Origin: UBA4717 sp045577925
GTDB lineage: Bacteria > Bacillota > Clostridia > Oscillospirales > CAG-272
Direction of reading: 5' to 3'
NCBI GenBank assembly: GCA_045577925.1
Contig: JAZNJH010000006.1
Coordinates: forward strand, 1 to 17,899
DNA length: 17,899 bases
Both the position numbers and the translations under genes were made by a program. Below the pieces are notes generated by a model that had not been told where the DNA came from, made no database searches, and saw only the letters and a list, made by a program, of their open reading frames with translations. This document shows, piece by piece, positions 7,757-15,725 of the stretch. Every line of letters begins with the position of its first letter. The first letter of the stretch is position 1.

Positions 7757-9238
7757 TTTATGGAATAATTTCTTTGATTGATAAGCAGGCTCGCTTGTCA
7801 TGAATATGCCGAGCTTCTTCATCACTCCGTCGTCAACAGGGGAGAGAATTACCGTTGAGTGCGCCTCACAGTCCTTTAGCTTGTCAAGCTGCTTGAGCGC
7901 CTTGTTGGCATTTTCATCTGTCAGAGCACAGATTGATAGAGCTATTAGTATTTCATCGGTATGAAGCCTTGGGTTATGGCAGTTCAGATGTCCTACCTTT
8001 AAGTTTCTTATAGGCTCGATAACCTCGGGTGAGATGAGGTGTACGTCATCGTCAATTCCTGCAAGCGCTTTAAGCGCATTTAAGAGCATCGCGGATGATG
8101 CTCCGAGAAGTTTTGTTGTCTTTCCCGTTATTATTCTGCCGTCTTCAAGCTCAAGCGCACATGCAGGCTCGCCTGTTTGCGCGGCTTTTTCAAGTGCTGC
8201 AGGTATTACCTTGCGGTCATTTGCCACGATGCCTGCATTGTTCATTATGATTTCTATTTTTTCAGTATCAAAGCCCTCGGAAAGCCCCTTTCTCTTTGAG
8301 CATGCCGCAGCATAATAGCGGCGGATTATTTCCGACTTTGAAGCCGCGCATACGTTGTCGTTGTCGTATATGCAAAATCCTGCCATATTAACACCCATAT
8401 CTGTGGGCGACTTGTACGGGCAGCTGCCTGAGATCTTTTCAAATATCGCGGAAAGTACGGGGAAGATCTCAACGTCTCGGTTATAGTTTACGGTAGTTTT
8501 ACCGTAAGCCTCTAGGTGATACGGGTCTATCATATTAACGTCATTGAGGTCTGCCGTTGCAGCTTCATAAGCAAGATTGACAGGGTGCTTTAAGGGAAGA
8601 TTCCATATAGGGAATGTTTCAAATTTCGCGTATCCTGCCTTGATGCCGCGCTTGTTTTCGTGATAAAGCTGACTTAAGCAGGTCGCCATTTTTCCGCTTC
8701 CCGGACCGGGTGCAGTAACAACTATAAGCGAACGTTTAGTTTCAATATAATCATTAGTACCGAGCCCCTCTTCGCTGACAATCGTTTTTACATCAGAGGG
8801 ATAACCGGGAATTGCATAGTGATAATAAACAGGTATGCCGAGGCTTTCAAGACGCTTTCTGAAAGCAACTGCAGAGGGCTGTCCTGCAAAAAGGGTGATA
8901 ACAACTCCGCCAACATAAAGCTCAAATCCGCGGAAAGCGTCAATGAGTCTGAGCACGTCCTGGTCGTAGGTTATACCAAGGTCGCCGCGTATCTTATTCT
9001 TTTCGATATCTGAAGCGTTGATAACGATAACTATTTCAGCTTCTGCTTTAAGATTTATGAGCATCTTTATCTTACTGTCGGGGGCAAATCCCGGCAGTAC
9101 GCGCGAAGCATGATAGTCGTCAAAAAGCTTACCGCCGAATTCGAGGTACAATTTACCTCCGAAGTCTGCGATACGTTCTTTTATATGCTCAGACTGCAGT
9201 TTTATATATTGGTCGTTATCAAAGCCCTGTTTTATCAT
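7754..9238 (-). CDS. UPF0371 / DUF1846 family protein
   Basis: A 494-residue protein of the DUF1846 (UPF0371) family, widespread in Bacillota and of unestablished biochemical function. It starts with MIKQGFDNDQYI and GGKLYLEFGGKLF, typical of this family. A Walker-A-like GPGSGKMA (178-185) follows a beta strand (LIVVTAP), suggesting nucleotide or phosphate binding in the first half. HLNCHNPRLHTDEILIALS near the C-terminus is also family-like. No signal peptide or membrane segment is present, so it is cytoplasmic. An upstream in-frame ATG at 9308-9310 would add 24 hydrophobic residues, but it would place the promoter inside the gene. The ATG at 9236-9238 with GGAG (9245-9248) six bases upstream is the start. 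The gene is monocistronic. Confidence 0.92.
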   Translation of the reverse strand: MIKQGFDNDQYIKLQSEHIKERIADFGGKLYLEFGGKLFDDYHASRVLPGFAPDSKIKMLINLKAEAEIVIVINASDIEKNKIRGDLGITYDQDVLRLIDAFRGFELYVGGVVITLFAGQPSAVAFRKRLESLGIPVYYHYAIPGYPSDVKTIVSEEGLGTNDYIETKRSLIVVTAPGPGSGKMATCLSQLYHENKRGIKAGYAKFETFPIWNLPLKHPVNLAYEAATADLNDVNMIDPYHLEAYGKTTVNYNRDVEIFPVLSAIFEKISGSCPYKSPTDMGVNMAGFCIYDNDNVCAASKSEIIRRYYAAACSKRKGLSEGFDTEKIEIIMNNAGIVANDRKVIPAALEKAAQTGEPACALELEDGRIITGKTTKLLGASSAMLLNALKALAGIDDDVHLISPEVIEPIRNLKVGHLNCHNPRLHTDEILIALSICALTDENANKALKQLDKLKDCEAHSTVILSPVDDGVMKKLGIFMTSEPAYQSKKLFHK

Positions 9239-9244
9239 AATAAA

Positions 9245-9248
9245 CTCC
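9245..9248 (-). promoter_or_regulatory. Ribosome binding site of the UPF0371 gene
   Basis: GGAG on the minus strand lies six bases upstream of the ATG at 9236-9238. It decides this start over the upstream in-frame ATG at 9310. Confidence 0.8.
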
Positions 9249-9281
9249 AAGTTATTTATTATCTTAATACAAATCATTATA

Positions 9282-9310
9282 ATTATATCACAAATAAATA
9301 CGATATGCAA
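9282..9310 (-). promoter_or_regulatory. Sigma-A promoter of the UPF0371 gene
   Basis: On the minus strand, TTGCAT (9305-9310) is followed after 17 bases by a perfect TATAAT (9282-9287). Transcription would begin near 9275, giving a leader of about 35 bases. Confidence 0.8.
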
Positions 9311-9344
9311 GACAAAGAATTCATATTTTTGAGGTATTTTAACA

Positions 9345-9372
9345 TAAAAAAACTCCCCTGATGCAGGGGAGT
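9345..9372 (-). terminator. Terminator of the sulP gene
   Basis: A perfect 9-bp GC-rich stem (9352-9360 with 9364-9372) has a three-base loop. On the minus strand it is followed by a run of about seven U. It lies nine bases after the sulP stop. Confidence 0.9.
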
Positions 9373-9380
9373 CTGAAATA

Positions 9381-10937
9381 TCATATCGTTACAGTATCAT
9401 TTTCGTTGCAAAGCCGTTCTGTGTATGCAACACCGGTTTTTTCAAGCATCTTCTTAACAGAGCCGCAAGCATCTGTTACAGATACGTTTACTTTTTCATC
9501 TGTCAATTCATGCAGATACTCGCATGATGAAGTATCAATAACGTTAACGCCTGAAAGATCAATGATCAAAGTTTTATTATCACTGTAAAGCTCGTTTATT
9601 TTATTCTCAAGCTTTGTGCAGTTGATAAAGAATACGGGACCGCAAATCTTGATAACGGTTTCACGGTTATTTTCCTTACTTGTTAATTCAAGCTTCATGC
9701 ATCTGTATATAAATACAAGCGCCGAGTATACGATGCCGATAACTATTGCTATGGTCAGATCAAATACAACGGTGGATACCATAGTGATAATATATTTTCC
9801 GATAGCGCCGTAAAGCTTGTGTGAGAATATGTATTTTATCTCACTCCACTCATTCATACGCCATGCCGTAACCATAAGCACACCTGCCAGCGCTGAGAGG
9901 GGAAGCATTGACATTACAGGCCCGAGAACAAACATCGCCGCAAGAAGACCGAGAGCGTGGAATATACCACATAAGCGTGTCTGACAGCCCGATTTGATTG
10001 CAACGCTCGTACGTGCTATTGCCGCCGTTGCCGGAACACCGCCGAAAAGCGGAATGAGCATGTTGCCGATACCCTGAGCGATAAGCTCTTTGTTTGCGTC
10101 AAACTCCTCATTTTTCATGCGAGACGCGCTTGCTCCGCAAAGTAAGCTTTCTATCATGGCAAGAGCCGCTATGCTTATTGCAGGAGATATGTATTCGCCT
10201 ATTCTTGACCATTCAACTGATGCAAGAGTCAGTCTTTCTGAAAGAAAGAGTGTTTTGGGAATATCACCAACTGTGGCAACCTCAAAACCGAATACAATTG
10301 AAACGATCGTTGCGACGATGATTCCGATAAGTGAAGAGGGAATCTTAGCGTTCCATTTTTTTGGCCATACAATCATTATTGCAATAACAATAAGCCCGAG
10401 AATTACTGAATATATATCAGGCACAAATCCAAGCGTAGTATAGCTTGCAAGCTTTGCAAGAGCACTTTCGCCAACGGAAGTTGTTCCAAAGAAATTGTCT
10501 ATCTGCCCGAGCGCTATGATAACCGCAATACCCGATGTAAAGCCCGTGATAACGGGACGGGGTATCATTGAAACGAGTTTTCCAAGCTTAAAGAGGGCGG
10601 CAAGCAAAAGCATGATGCCTGCGATAAAGGTTACAACGAAAACACCCTGAAGCTTGAATTTCAGAATAATCGTAACAAGCACCGCAGACATAGCGCCCGT
10701 AGGGCCGCTGATCTGGAATGACGCGCCCGAAAGCGCGCTTATTACGATACCTGCGATTATGGCTGTAACAAGACCTGCAGCGGCACTTGCACCACAACTA
10801 ACGCCGAAAGCAAGTGCAAGCGGCAGAGCGACCGCGGTAACGGTTATACCTGCTAAAAGGTCGGTTAAAAATCTTTGAAGATTATATCCTTCAAATTCAC
10901 GTTTGTACATTTGTACATAGGATTTTATGAGTTTCAT
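9381..10937 (-). CDS. SulP family inorganic anion transporter with C-terminal STAS domain
   Basis: A 518-residue inner-membrane carrier of the SLC26/SulP family, which moves sulfate, bicarbonate or dicarboxylates by proton or sodium coupling; the substrate cannot be told from sequence. Residues about 22-410 form the transporter core of around 12-14 membrane segments, with the family signatures VALPLALAFG (36-45), QISGPTGAMSAV (75-86) and FGGVPATAAIART (298-310). Residues about 425-515 are a cytoplasmic STAS domain, with IIDLSGVNVIDTSS (458-471), where S470 is the family's potentially phosphorylated position. An AGAGG lies six bases before the ATG at 10937. No carbonic anhydrase or sulfate-assimilation gene is adjacent. 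It has its own promoter, but only 42 bases and no terminator separate it from the upstream acyltransferase gene, so read-through is possible. Confidence 0.94.
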   Translation of the reverse strand: MKLIKSYVQMYKREFEGYNLQRFLTDLLAGITVTAVALPLALAFGVSCGASAAAGLVTAIIAGIVISALSGASFQISGPTGAMSAVLVTIILKFKLQGVFVVTFIAGIMLLLAALFKLGKLVSMIPRPVITGFTSGIAVIIALGQIDNFFGTTSVGESALAKLASYTTLGFVPDIYSVILGLIVIAIMIVWPKKWNAKIPSSLIGIIVATIVSIVFGFEVATVGDIPKTLFLSERLTLASVEWSRIGEYISPAISIAALAMIESLLCGASASRMKNEEFDANKELIAQGIGNMLIPLFGGVPATAAIARTSVAIKSGCQTRLCGIFHALGLLAAMFVLGPVMSMLPLSALAGVLMVTAWRMNEWSEIKYIFSHKLYGAIGKYIITMVSTVVFDLTIAIVIGIVYSALVFIYRCMKLELTSKENNRETVIKICGPVFFINCTKLENKINELYSDNKTLIIDLSGVNVIDTSSCEYLHELTDEKVNVSVTDACGSVKKMLEKTGVAYTERLCNENDTVTI

Positions 10938-10973
10938 GACATGCCTCTTGTAGTCAAAATAATTTACTGTATG

Positions 10974-11002
10974 ATTATACTACTTTTTGAGTTCTGTGTC
11001 TA
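10974..11002 (-). promoter_or_regulatory. Sigma-A promoter of sulP
   Basis: On the minus strand, TAGACA (10997-11002) lies 17 bases before a perfect TATAAT (10974-10979). The -35 box is inside the last codons of the acyltransferase gene and the -10 directly follows its stop codon. Confidence 0.7.
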
Positions 11003-12125
11003 TTTGTGAAATTACTATTTTTTGCTCGTTTATAATGTCCTTGTTTGTACAAATTTCGTCAGTTTTTGAAATCTTGTCGCAAAGCTTTGTGTAAAGCTTT
11101 ACAAAAAGTCTGCTCAAAGGCTTTAAAATAACAAGCCTTAATACAAAAGAGCTTGCAAGTGATGACGTAAACACGAGTATCACCTTGAGTGGCGCGGGAT
11201 ATGTAAAATAGTTATAATAAAACGAGTCGAATATGAACGAGAGCAGATATATTTCAAACGTACATTCGGATATTATCCTCACGCATAAATGCGCAGGCTT
11301 GAATTTTGGCTCGAGGTCATAAATCAGCGCGAATACGCAAACGGCAGTAAGAGCTATCGTCAGCGTGTTAAAGCCGTTCATCATGTACCACGCATACGCG
11401 CCTCGCGCATTTGAAAAAGAAATGCAGAGAAGAGTCGGCAGAAGAGGTGCGGCAAGTGAGGCGATAATTTTTGGTAATCTTTTAGAGGCAAAAGGCTTAT
11501 ATTCTGCAAAATAGCAGCCGACAAAATAATAAGTCAGAGGATAAAGGTCTGTAAAGAAGTCGGGGAAAATATCAAGATATACACTTCCTGCGCCGTATGC
11601 AGGTGAAAAGCTCATAATAGTCTGTGGGATAAGCGTGAGAAAGCCGAGCGTGAAAATAAGCACAAGCTTTGCTCTATGAGAGTTAATTGCATTATATAAA
11701 TAATTCAAAAAGGGAATGAGCAGAAACAGCCCTATGTACATTTCGAAGTACCAGGCGTAATCGTTTGCCGTGAAATCGAGTATGGATTTTACTATGTATG
11801 TGGGCGTGAGTACAAGGGTTTTATCATAATACGCCTTTGCCACAAGAGAGATAAGACTTATAACGGTATATGAGAGAATAAGCGGAATAATGCCCTTGTA
11901 ATAAGAAAGGGAAAGCTTTTTGTTTTTCTGGAGATAACCCGTCAGCATGATAAAAAGGGGAACAGAACAGAATGCAAGGTGGCGCAGATAGAGAGTTATG
12001 CTCCATTTTACACTGAGTATTTCTCCTGATAATACGCCCGAGAGAGTTGTCGAGTGAAGAATTACTACGAATAATATAGCCACAGTACGGACCAGATCAA
12101 GTGCCGCGATTCTCTCCTTTTTCAT
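10980..12125 (-). CDS. Membrane acyltransferase, family 3 (O-acetyltransferase-like)
   Basis: A 381-residue integral membrane protein of the acyltransferase 3 family, which uses acyl-CoA to O-acetylate or O-succinylate cell-surface sugars, peptidoglycan or small molecules. The N-terminus IAALDLVRTVAILFVVILHS (6-25) is the family signature, with the key histidine H24 in the first membrane segment. About ten hydrophobic segments follow, then a lysine-rich cytoplasmic tail (about 340-381). An upstream in-frame ATG at 12143 exists, but a strong GGAGG (12134-12138) eight bases before the ATG at 12123-12125 fixes the start. No glycosyltransferase or sugar gene is nearby, so the acceptor is unknown. 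The WecH-like branch is possible but not shown. Confidence 0.88.
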   Translation of the reverse strand: MKKERIAALDLVRTVAILFVVILHSTTLSGVLSGEILSVKWSITLYLRHLAFCSVPLFIMLTGYLQKNKKLSLSYYKGIIPLILSYTVISLISLVAKAYYDKTLVLTPTYIVKSILDFTANDYAWYFEMYIGLFLLIPFLNYLYNAINSHRAKLVLIFTLGFLTLIPQTIMSFSPAYGAGSVYLDIFPDFFTDLYPLTYYFVGCYFAEYKPFASKRLPKIIASLAAPLLPTLLCISFSNARGAYAWYMMNGFNTLTIALTAVCVFALIYDLEPKFKPAHLCVRIISECTFEIYLLSFIFDSFYYNYFTYPAPLKVILVFTSSLASSFVLRLVILKPLSRLFVKLYTKLCDKISKTDEICTNKDIINEQKIVISQIDTELKK

Positions 12126-12133
12126 TATCGTTT

Positions 12134-12138
12134 CCTCC
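12134..12138 (-). promoter_or_regulatory. Ribosome binding site of the acyltransferase gene
   Basis: GGAGG on the minus strand sits eight bases upstream of the ATG at 12123-12125 and downstream of the alternative ATG at 12143. It selects the shorter protein. Confidence 0.85.
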
Positions 12139-12160
12139 TGCAATAATTTTTACATACAAA

Positions 12161-12189
12161 AGTATATCACATATTTTATCAAATAGCAA
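12161..12189 (-). promoter_or_regulatory. Sigma-A promoter of the acyltransferase gene
   Basis: On the minus strand, TTGCTA (12184-12189) is followed after 17 bases by TATACT (12161-12166). It lies just beyond the terminator of the upstream OPT-PqqD unit. Confidence 0.7.
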
Positions 12190-12200
12190 TAAAATACGAC

Positions 12201-12227
12201 AAAAGGCTTCCGTGATGGAAGCCTTTT
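12201..12227 (-). terminator. Terminator of the OPT-PqqD unit
   Basis: A perfect 11-bp stem (12201-12211 with 12217-12227) with a five-base loop has U residues at its 3' side. It lies two bases after the stop of the PqqD-like gene on the minus strand. Confidence 0.88.
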
Positions 12228-12229
12228 GA

Positions 12230-12577
12230 TTATTTGAAAGTTATAAAACCGTATGAATCAAGTATCTGAAAATATTTTGCAAGCCGCTCGTATACGGGGT
12301 GCGATGCCTCACCAAAGCGTTCTTCAACCTCTTTTCCAAGATCAAGAATGCTTTTTTCGCCGTCGATGATCTGCCAGACAAAGCTGCCGTTTTCATCAAG
12401 GTGAATATAGCTGACTTTTGGACGTTTGAAGAGCTTCTGTACAATTCTGTTGAAGATACCCGTGTTTTGTATTTCAAGCGTAACTATACCGTTTTCGTCT
12501 ACCGAGTATGAAATCGATTGACTGCGGCAGGGGATTTTTTCAAGATAGTTTTCGTTTGCTTTAATTTTATTTGCCAT
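12230..12577 (-). CDS. PqqD-like small protein (RRE-type peptide-binding fold)
   Basis: A 115-residue cytoplasmic protein. Residues about 50-115 match the PqqD pattern: YIHLDENGSFVWQIIDG (57-73), then DLGKEVEERFG and a closing helix-strand. PqqD-type domains are small winged-helix-like folds that bind precursor peptides in PQQ and other RiPP pathways; many free-standing Bacillota members have no known role. The N-terminal 50 residues contain C17 and a basic VQKLFKRPK stretch that are not obviously part of the domain. The gene starts four bases after the OPT transporter stop, and its ribosome binding site (AAGG) lies within the end of that gene, so the two are co-transcribed. No PqqA, PqqE or other radical-SAM gene is present in the window. 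Confidence 0.82.
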   Translation of the reverse strand: MANKIKANENYLEKIPCRSQSISYSVDENGIVTLEIQNTGIFNRIVQKLFKRPKVSYIHLDENGSFVWQIIDGEKSILDLGKEVEERFGEASHPVYERLAKYFQILDSYGFITFK

Positions 12578-12581
12578 AGCC

Positions 12582-14486
12582 TTACTTACGCTTCTTCCAA
12601 AGCGAGAACTTGAGTACGGTAAGTATCGTTATCGCAAAGAGTACGATACCGCCAAGGTCCATAACAACAGAAGGAATACCAAGTCTGCCCGAAAGGTCAA
12701 TAACGGAGTCGATTCCGAATACTGCTAAAAGTGCAAGAAGAATACCTACAAGACCTTCGCCTGCTATCATACCTGAGCAGAAGAGAATACCGTCATTAAT
12801 GATCGCCTTCTTCTTTTCCTCGTCCTTCTTCATCTTGTCAAGTGCAAGACGTACAAGGCCACCGACCATGATGCATGCGTTAAGCTGAACAGGGAGATAT
12901 ACACCTATTGCAAAGGGAAGAACGGGTATACCAACAACCTCTGCAACAACTGCGATAAATACGCCGATAAATACGAGTGTCCAGGGAAGTGTTCCTTCGA
13001 TAACACCCTCTATTATCATCTTCATAAGTGTTGCCTGAGGAGCGGCAAGCTCCTGTGTTCCGAATCCCCATGCGCTATCAAGAAGATAAAGTGTACCGCC
13101 AATAGCGAGAGCCGCGGCAACAACACCGATTATTTCGCCGATCTGCTGCTTCTTGGGCGTTGCACCGAGCAGATAACCTGTCTTTAAGTCCTGAGACGTA
13201 TCACCTGCGATTGCGGAAACGATGCATATAATAGAACCGATAGCAATAGCGCTGCTCATTGCCGCAATACCGGTCATGCCTGTAAGCTTAAGAATAAGGG
13301 TTGCGACAAGAAGAGTTGCAATTGCCATACCTGAAACGGGGTTGTTACTGCTTCCTACAAGTCCTACCATACGCGAAGACACCGTTGCAAAGAAGAAGCC
13401 GAAAATAACAACTATTATAGCACCGATAAGATTAACGGGGATAGCAGGTACGAGCCATACAAGAAGAGTAAGAACAACGATTGCAGCAATAACTACTTTC
13501 ATGCTGAGATCTCTTGCCGTACGCTCATTGCTTGTATTTTTTGCACCCGACATACTCTTCATTGCACCTGTAAAGGTGGATACGATAAGAGGTAAGGATT
13601 TAATAAGGCTGATTATACCGCCGGCCGCAAGAGCGCCTGCGCCGATATATCTTATATAACTACCCCAGATAGCGCTTGCTCCGCCTTCGGCAAACATCTC
13701 ACCAATAGGGGCAGTTCCGGGATAAAGCACGAGGTTTTCACCAAAGAGTACGATTATCGGAATAAGAACGAGCCAGCTTAAAACGCCACCTGCGAACATA
13801 TAAGATGAGATTCTCGGTCCACAGATGTAACCAACACTCATAACTGCAGGATATATCTGAGTTCCGATCTCTCCGGCAAAACCTTTTACTCTGAGAGAAA
13901 CTTCACCTGATACAAGCTTAAGTCCGTCTATGATAAATTTAAAGAGTGCCGCAAAGCCCATGCCTGCAAATACCGTTGATGCATTAGCACCGCCCTTTTC
14001 GCCTGCAAGAAGAACCTCTGCGCATGCAGTTCCTTCGGGATAGGGAAGAGTGCTGTGTTCTTTAACGATAAGTGCGTTACGCAGAGGTACCATGAAGAAT
14101 ACACCTAAAAGACCGACGATAAGCGCGATAAGTGTTATCACAATGATGCCGGGCTTTTCCATTCTGCCCTCAGCCGCCCATAAGAAAAGCGCGGGAAGTG
14201 TGAATATAGCTCCTGCTGCAAGCGATTCACCTGCAGAGCCGGTTGTTTGTACTATATTGCTTTCAAGAATTGAATTTTTGCGCATGATAACGCGTATTAC
14301 ACCCATAGCTATAACAGCCGCCGGAATGGATGCTGAAACCGTCATACCAACGCGCAGTCCGAGATAAGCGTTTGCCGCACCGAATACAACCGCAAGGATT
14401 ATACCCATGACAATCGAGGTAACGGTTATTTCAGGTGTTACCTTTTCGGCAGGCACGTAAGGCTTGAATTCTTTTTGCTCGTTCAT
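12582..14486 (-). CDS. OPT family oligopeptide transporter
   Basis: A 634-residue integral membrane protein of the OPT family, prokaryotic oligopeptide branch; these carriers import peptides, or metal chelates in some members, with protons. It begins with a short cytoplasmic tail (PYVPAEKVTPEITVTSI). The motifs AYLGLRVGMTVSASIPAAV (40-58) and NIVQTTGSAGESLAAGAIF (77-95) follow, the latter the best conserved stretch of this branch. About 14-16 hydrophobic segments cover the rest, ending in a basic SLWKKRK. Length fits the family. AAAGG lies about eight or nine bases before the ATG at 14486. It leads a two-gene unit with the PqqD-like protein. Peptide substrate is an inference from the family. 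Confidence 0.93.
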   Translation of the reverse strand: MNEQKEFKPYVPAEKVTPEITVTSIVMGIILAVVFGAANAYLGLRVGMTVSASIPAAVIAMGVIRVIMRKNSILESNIVQTTGSAGESLAAGAIFTLPALFLWAAEGRMEKPGIIVITLIALIVGLLGVFFMVPLRNALIVKEHSTLPYPEGTACAEVLLAGEKGGANASTVFAGMGFAALFKFIIDGLKLVSGEVSLRVKGFAGEIGTQIYPAVMSVGYICGPRISSYMFAGGVLSWLVLIPIIVLFGENLVLYPGTAPIGEMFAEGGASAIWGSYIRYIGAGALAAGGIISLIKSLPLIVSTFTGAMKSMSGAKNTSNERTARDLSMKVVIAAIVVLTLLVWLVPAIPVNLIGAIIVVIFGFFFATVSSRMVGLVGSSNNPVSGMAIATLLVATLILKLTGMTGIAAMSSAIAIGSIICIVSAIAGDTSQDLKTGYLLGATPKKQQIGEIIGVVAAALAIGGTLYLLDSAWGFGTQELAAPQATLMKMIIEGVIEGTLPWTLVFIGVFIAVVAEVVGIPVLPFAIGVYLPVQLNACIMVGGLVRLALDKMKKDEEKKKAIINDGILFCSGMIAGEGLVGILLALLAVFGIDSVIDLSGRLGIPSVVMDLGGIVLFAITILTVLKFSLWKKRK

Positions 14487-14546
14487 GTTAGAAAACCTTT
14501 CTGTCTGTATAATATTAAAATGCTACAATTTGCAACAATCCATACC

Positions 14547-14574
14547 ATTATACCACATTTTTTGAAAATTGCAA
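14547..14574 (-). promoter_or_regulatory. Sigma-A promoter of the OPT-PqqD unit
   Basis: On the minus strand, TTGCAA (14569-14574) lies 16 bases before a perfect TATAAT (14547-14552). Transcription would start near 14540, about 54 bases before the OPT start codon. Confidence 0.75.
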
Positions 14575-14601
14575 GTAGTGATAAATAAAAATAAAAGAAA
14601 C

Positions 14602-14630
14602 TTGCGTTTTAGGCGTAATTGTGATACAAT
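14602..14630 (+). promoter_or_regulatory. Sigma-A promoter of rsmA
   Basis: TTGCGT (14602-14607) is followed after 17 bases by TACAAT (14625-14630). The rsmA start at 14661 has GGAGA (14651-14655) five bases upstream. It is divergent from the OPT promoter. Confidence 0.75.
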
Positions 14631-14660
14631 ATACGGGAAAATACACACACGGAGAAAAAT

Positions 14661-15530
14661 ATGCGACTTACCGATATAAATACCGTAAAACAAATAATGA
14701 ATGAATATAACCTGAATTTCAAAAAGAAATTCGGGCAGAACTTCCTTATAAATGCGTCGGTTCCCGAACGTATTGCGGACGAGTGTACCGACGGCGATTT
14801 TGAAAGCGGTATTCTCGAAATAGGCCCCGGTATCGGCACGCTCACCTGTGAGCTTGCGAAAAGGTACAAAAAAGTGGTTGCAATTGAAATAGACACGACT
14901 CTTATTCCTGCTCTTGAGTATACGCTCTCGGAGTTTGATAACGTTAAGATAATATCTGCAGACGTTATGAAGCTTGATATAAAAGAGCTTTGCGAAAAAG
15001 AGTTTGAGGGTATGCGCTTTTCGGTATGTGCAAATCTTCCGTACTATATAACAACGCCCGTAATAATGCATCTGCTTGAATCGGGAGCAAAGTTTGATTA
15101 TATAACCGTTATGATTCAGAAAGAGGTAGTGGCAAGGCTTTGCAGTAAGCCGGGGGAATCACAATACGGCGCGATAACCGCGTCTGTTTCCTACTACGGA
15201 AGTACTAAAAAACTCTTTTCTGTGCCTGCAGGCTGCTTTATGCCGATGCCAAAGGTCGATTCTGCCGTCATGCGCATAAAGCTTTACACAGAGCCGCCGA
15301 TCGACGTTATTGATACGAAAATATTTTTCAGAGTTATAAAGGGCGCGTTCGCTCAGCGCAGAAAAACTCTTTCAAATTCTCTTGCAAGTGAGTTCGGGGA
15401 ATTTGACCGTCAGACTCTTGCGCAGATTATCGAAGCATCAGGCTATAATGCGAGTATCCGTGGCGAAGCGCTCGGTATTGCAGACTATGCAAAAATAGCT
15501 GATACGATATACGAAATAAAGAAAAAATAA
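14661..15530 (+). CDS. rsmA: 16S rRNA dimethyladenosine transferase RsmA (KsgA)
   Basis: This S-adenosylmethionine-dependent enzyme dimethylates the two adjacent adenosines A1518 and A1519 in helix 45 of 16S rRNA, a late step in small-subunit assembly. The 289-residue protein shows KKFGQNFL (22-29), the SAM-binding EIGPGIGTLT (53-62), the acidic AIEID (E76), D101 after strand 4, and the catalytic NLPYYIT (125-131). The C-terminal helical domain contains FRVIKGAFAQRRKTLSNSL, typical of KsgA rather than of Erm methylases. Length is normal. It is the first gene on this short plus-strand unit; no terminator separates it from the small peptide gene behind it, so its transcripts probably end at 15726-15761. 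Confidence 0.96.
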   Translation: MRLTDINTVKQIMNEYNLNFKKKFGQNFLINASVPERIADECTDGDFESGILEIGPGIGTLTCELAKRYKKVVAIEIDTTLIPALEYTLSEFDNVKIISADVMKLDIKELCEKEFEGMRFSVCANLPYYITTPVIMHLLESGAKFDYITVMIQKEVVARLCSKPGESQYGAITASVSYYGSTKKLFSVPAGCFMPMPKVDSAVMRIKLYTEPPIDVIDTKIFFRVIKGAFAQRRKTLSNSLASEFGEFDRQTLAQIIEASGYNASIRGEALGIADYAKIADTIYEIKKK

Positions 15531-15545
15531 ATTTCGCAAAAGATA

Positions 15546-15574
15546 TTGACATATCCGTATTTTTTTGATATAAT
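15546..15574 (+). promoter_or_regulatory. Perfect-consensus sigma-A promoter upstream of a 32-codon gene
   Basis: TTGACA (15546-15551), exactly 17 bases, then TATAAT (15569-15574), preceded by an extended -10 TG at 15566-15567. It starts 15 bases after the rsmA stop. It is the strongest promoter in the window by match to consensus, with a predicted start near 15581. Confidence 0.88.
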
Positions 15575-15609
15575 ACACGAAGTTTGTGTAAAATGAAAGG
15601 ATAGAAGAT

Positions 15610-15708
15610 ATGAAGAAGTACGGCTTGTGCATACTGTCATTTGTCATTTCAATATGTCTGCTCTGTACGGGTATTTTTGCAACAGGAATTTTTTCAACGG
15701 TAGCTTAA
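15610..15708 (+). CDS. Small hydrophobic membrane peptide, 32 residues, function unknown
   Basis: I do not recognise this gene. It encodes 32 residues: a short basic start (MKKYG), one continuous hydrophobic stretch (about residues 6-24) with three cysteines (C7, C16, C19), and a small polar tail ending in STVA. It has all the marks of a real gene. A perfect promoter lies 36 bases upstream, AAAGG (15596-15600) sits nine bases before the ATG, and a strong terminator follows 17 bases after the TAA. It looks like a single-pass membrane peptide or an uncleaved signal sequence; no lipobox is present. Alternatives are a hydrophobic type I toxin-like peptide, a membrane-protein regulator, or a small RNA that carries a chance reading frame. 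No antisense RNA promoter was seen opposite it. Confidence 0.6.
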   Translation: MKKYGLCILSFVISICLLCTGIFATGIFSTVA

Positions 15709-15725
15709 AAGTACATAATAATTAA

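Noticed and set aside
9239..9310. N-terminal extension of the UPF0371 protein by 24 residues
   Set aside because: The extension would overlap the -35 and -10 boxes and lacks a ribosome binding site, while the ATG at 9238 has GGAG at proper distance.
13222..13659. A 145-codon open frame on the plus strand opposite the OPT transporter
   Set aside because: Its composition reflects the complement of membrane-segment codons, and it has no promoter or family match.
9381..14486. A possible biosynthetic or transport cluster from the SulP, acyltransferase, PqqD-like and OPT genes
   Set aside because: Separate promoters and a terminator split them into independent units, and no synthetic enzymes are present; only the OPT-PqqD pair is linked.
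15593..15604. A three-codon frame (MKG, stop) just before the 32-codon peptide gene
   Set aside because: Its AAAGGA is better explained as the ribosome binding site of the peptide gene; a leader of this size cannot be supported.
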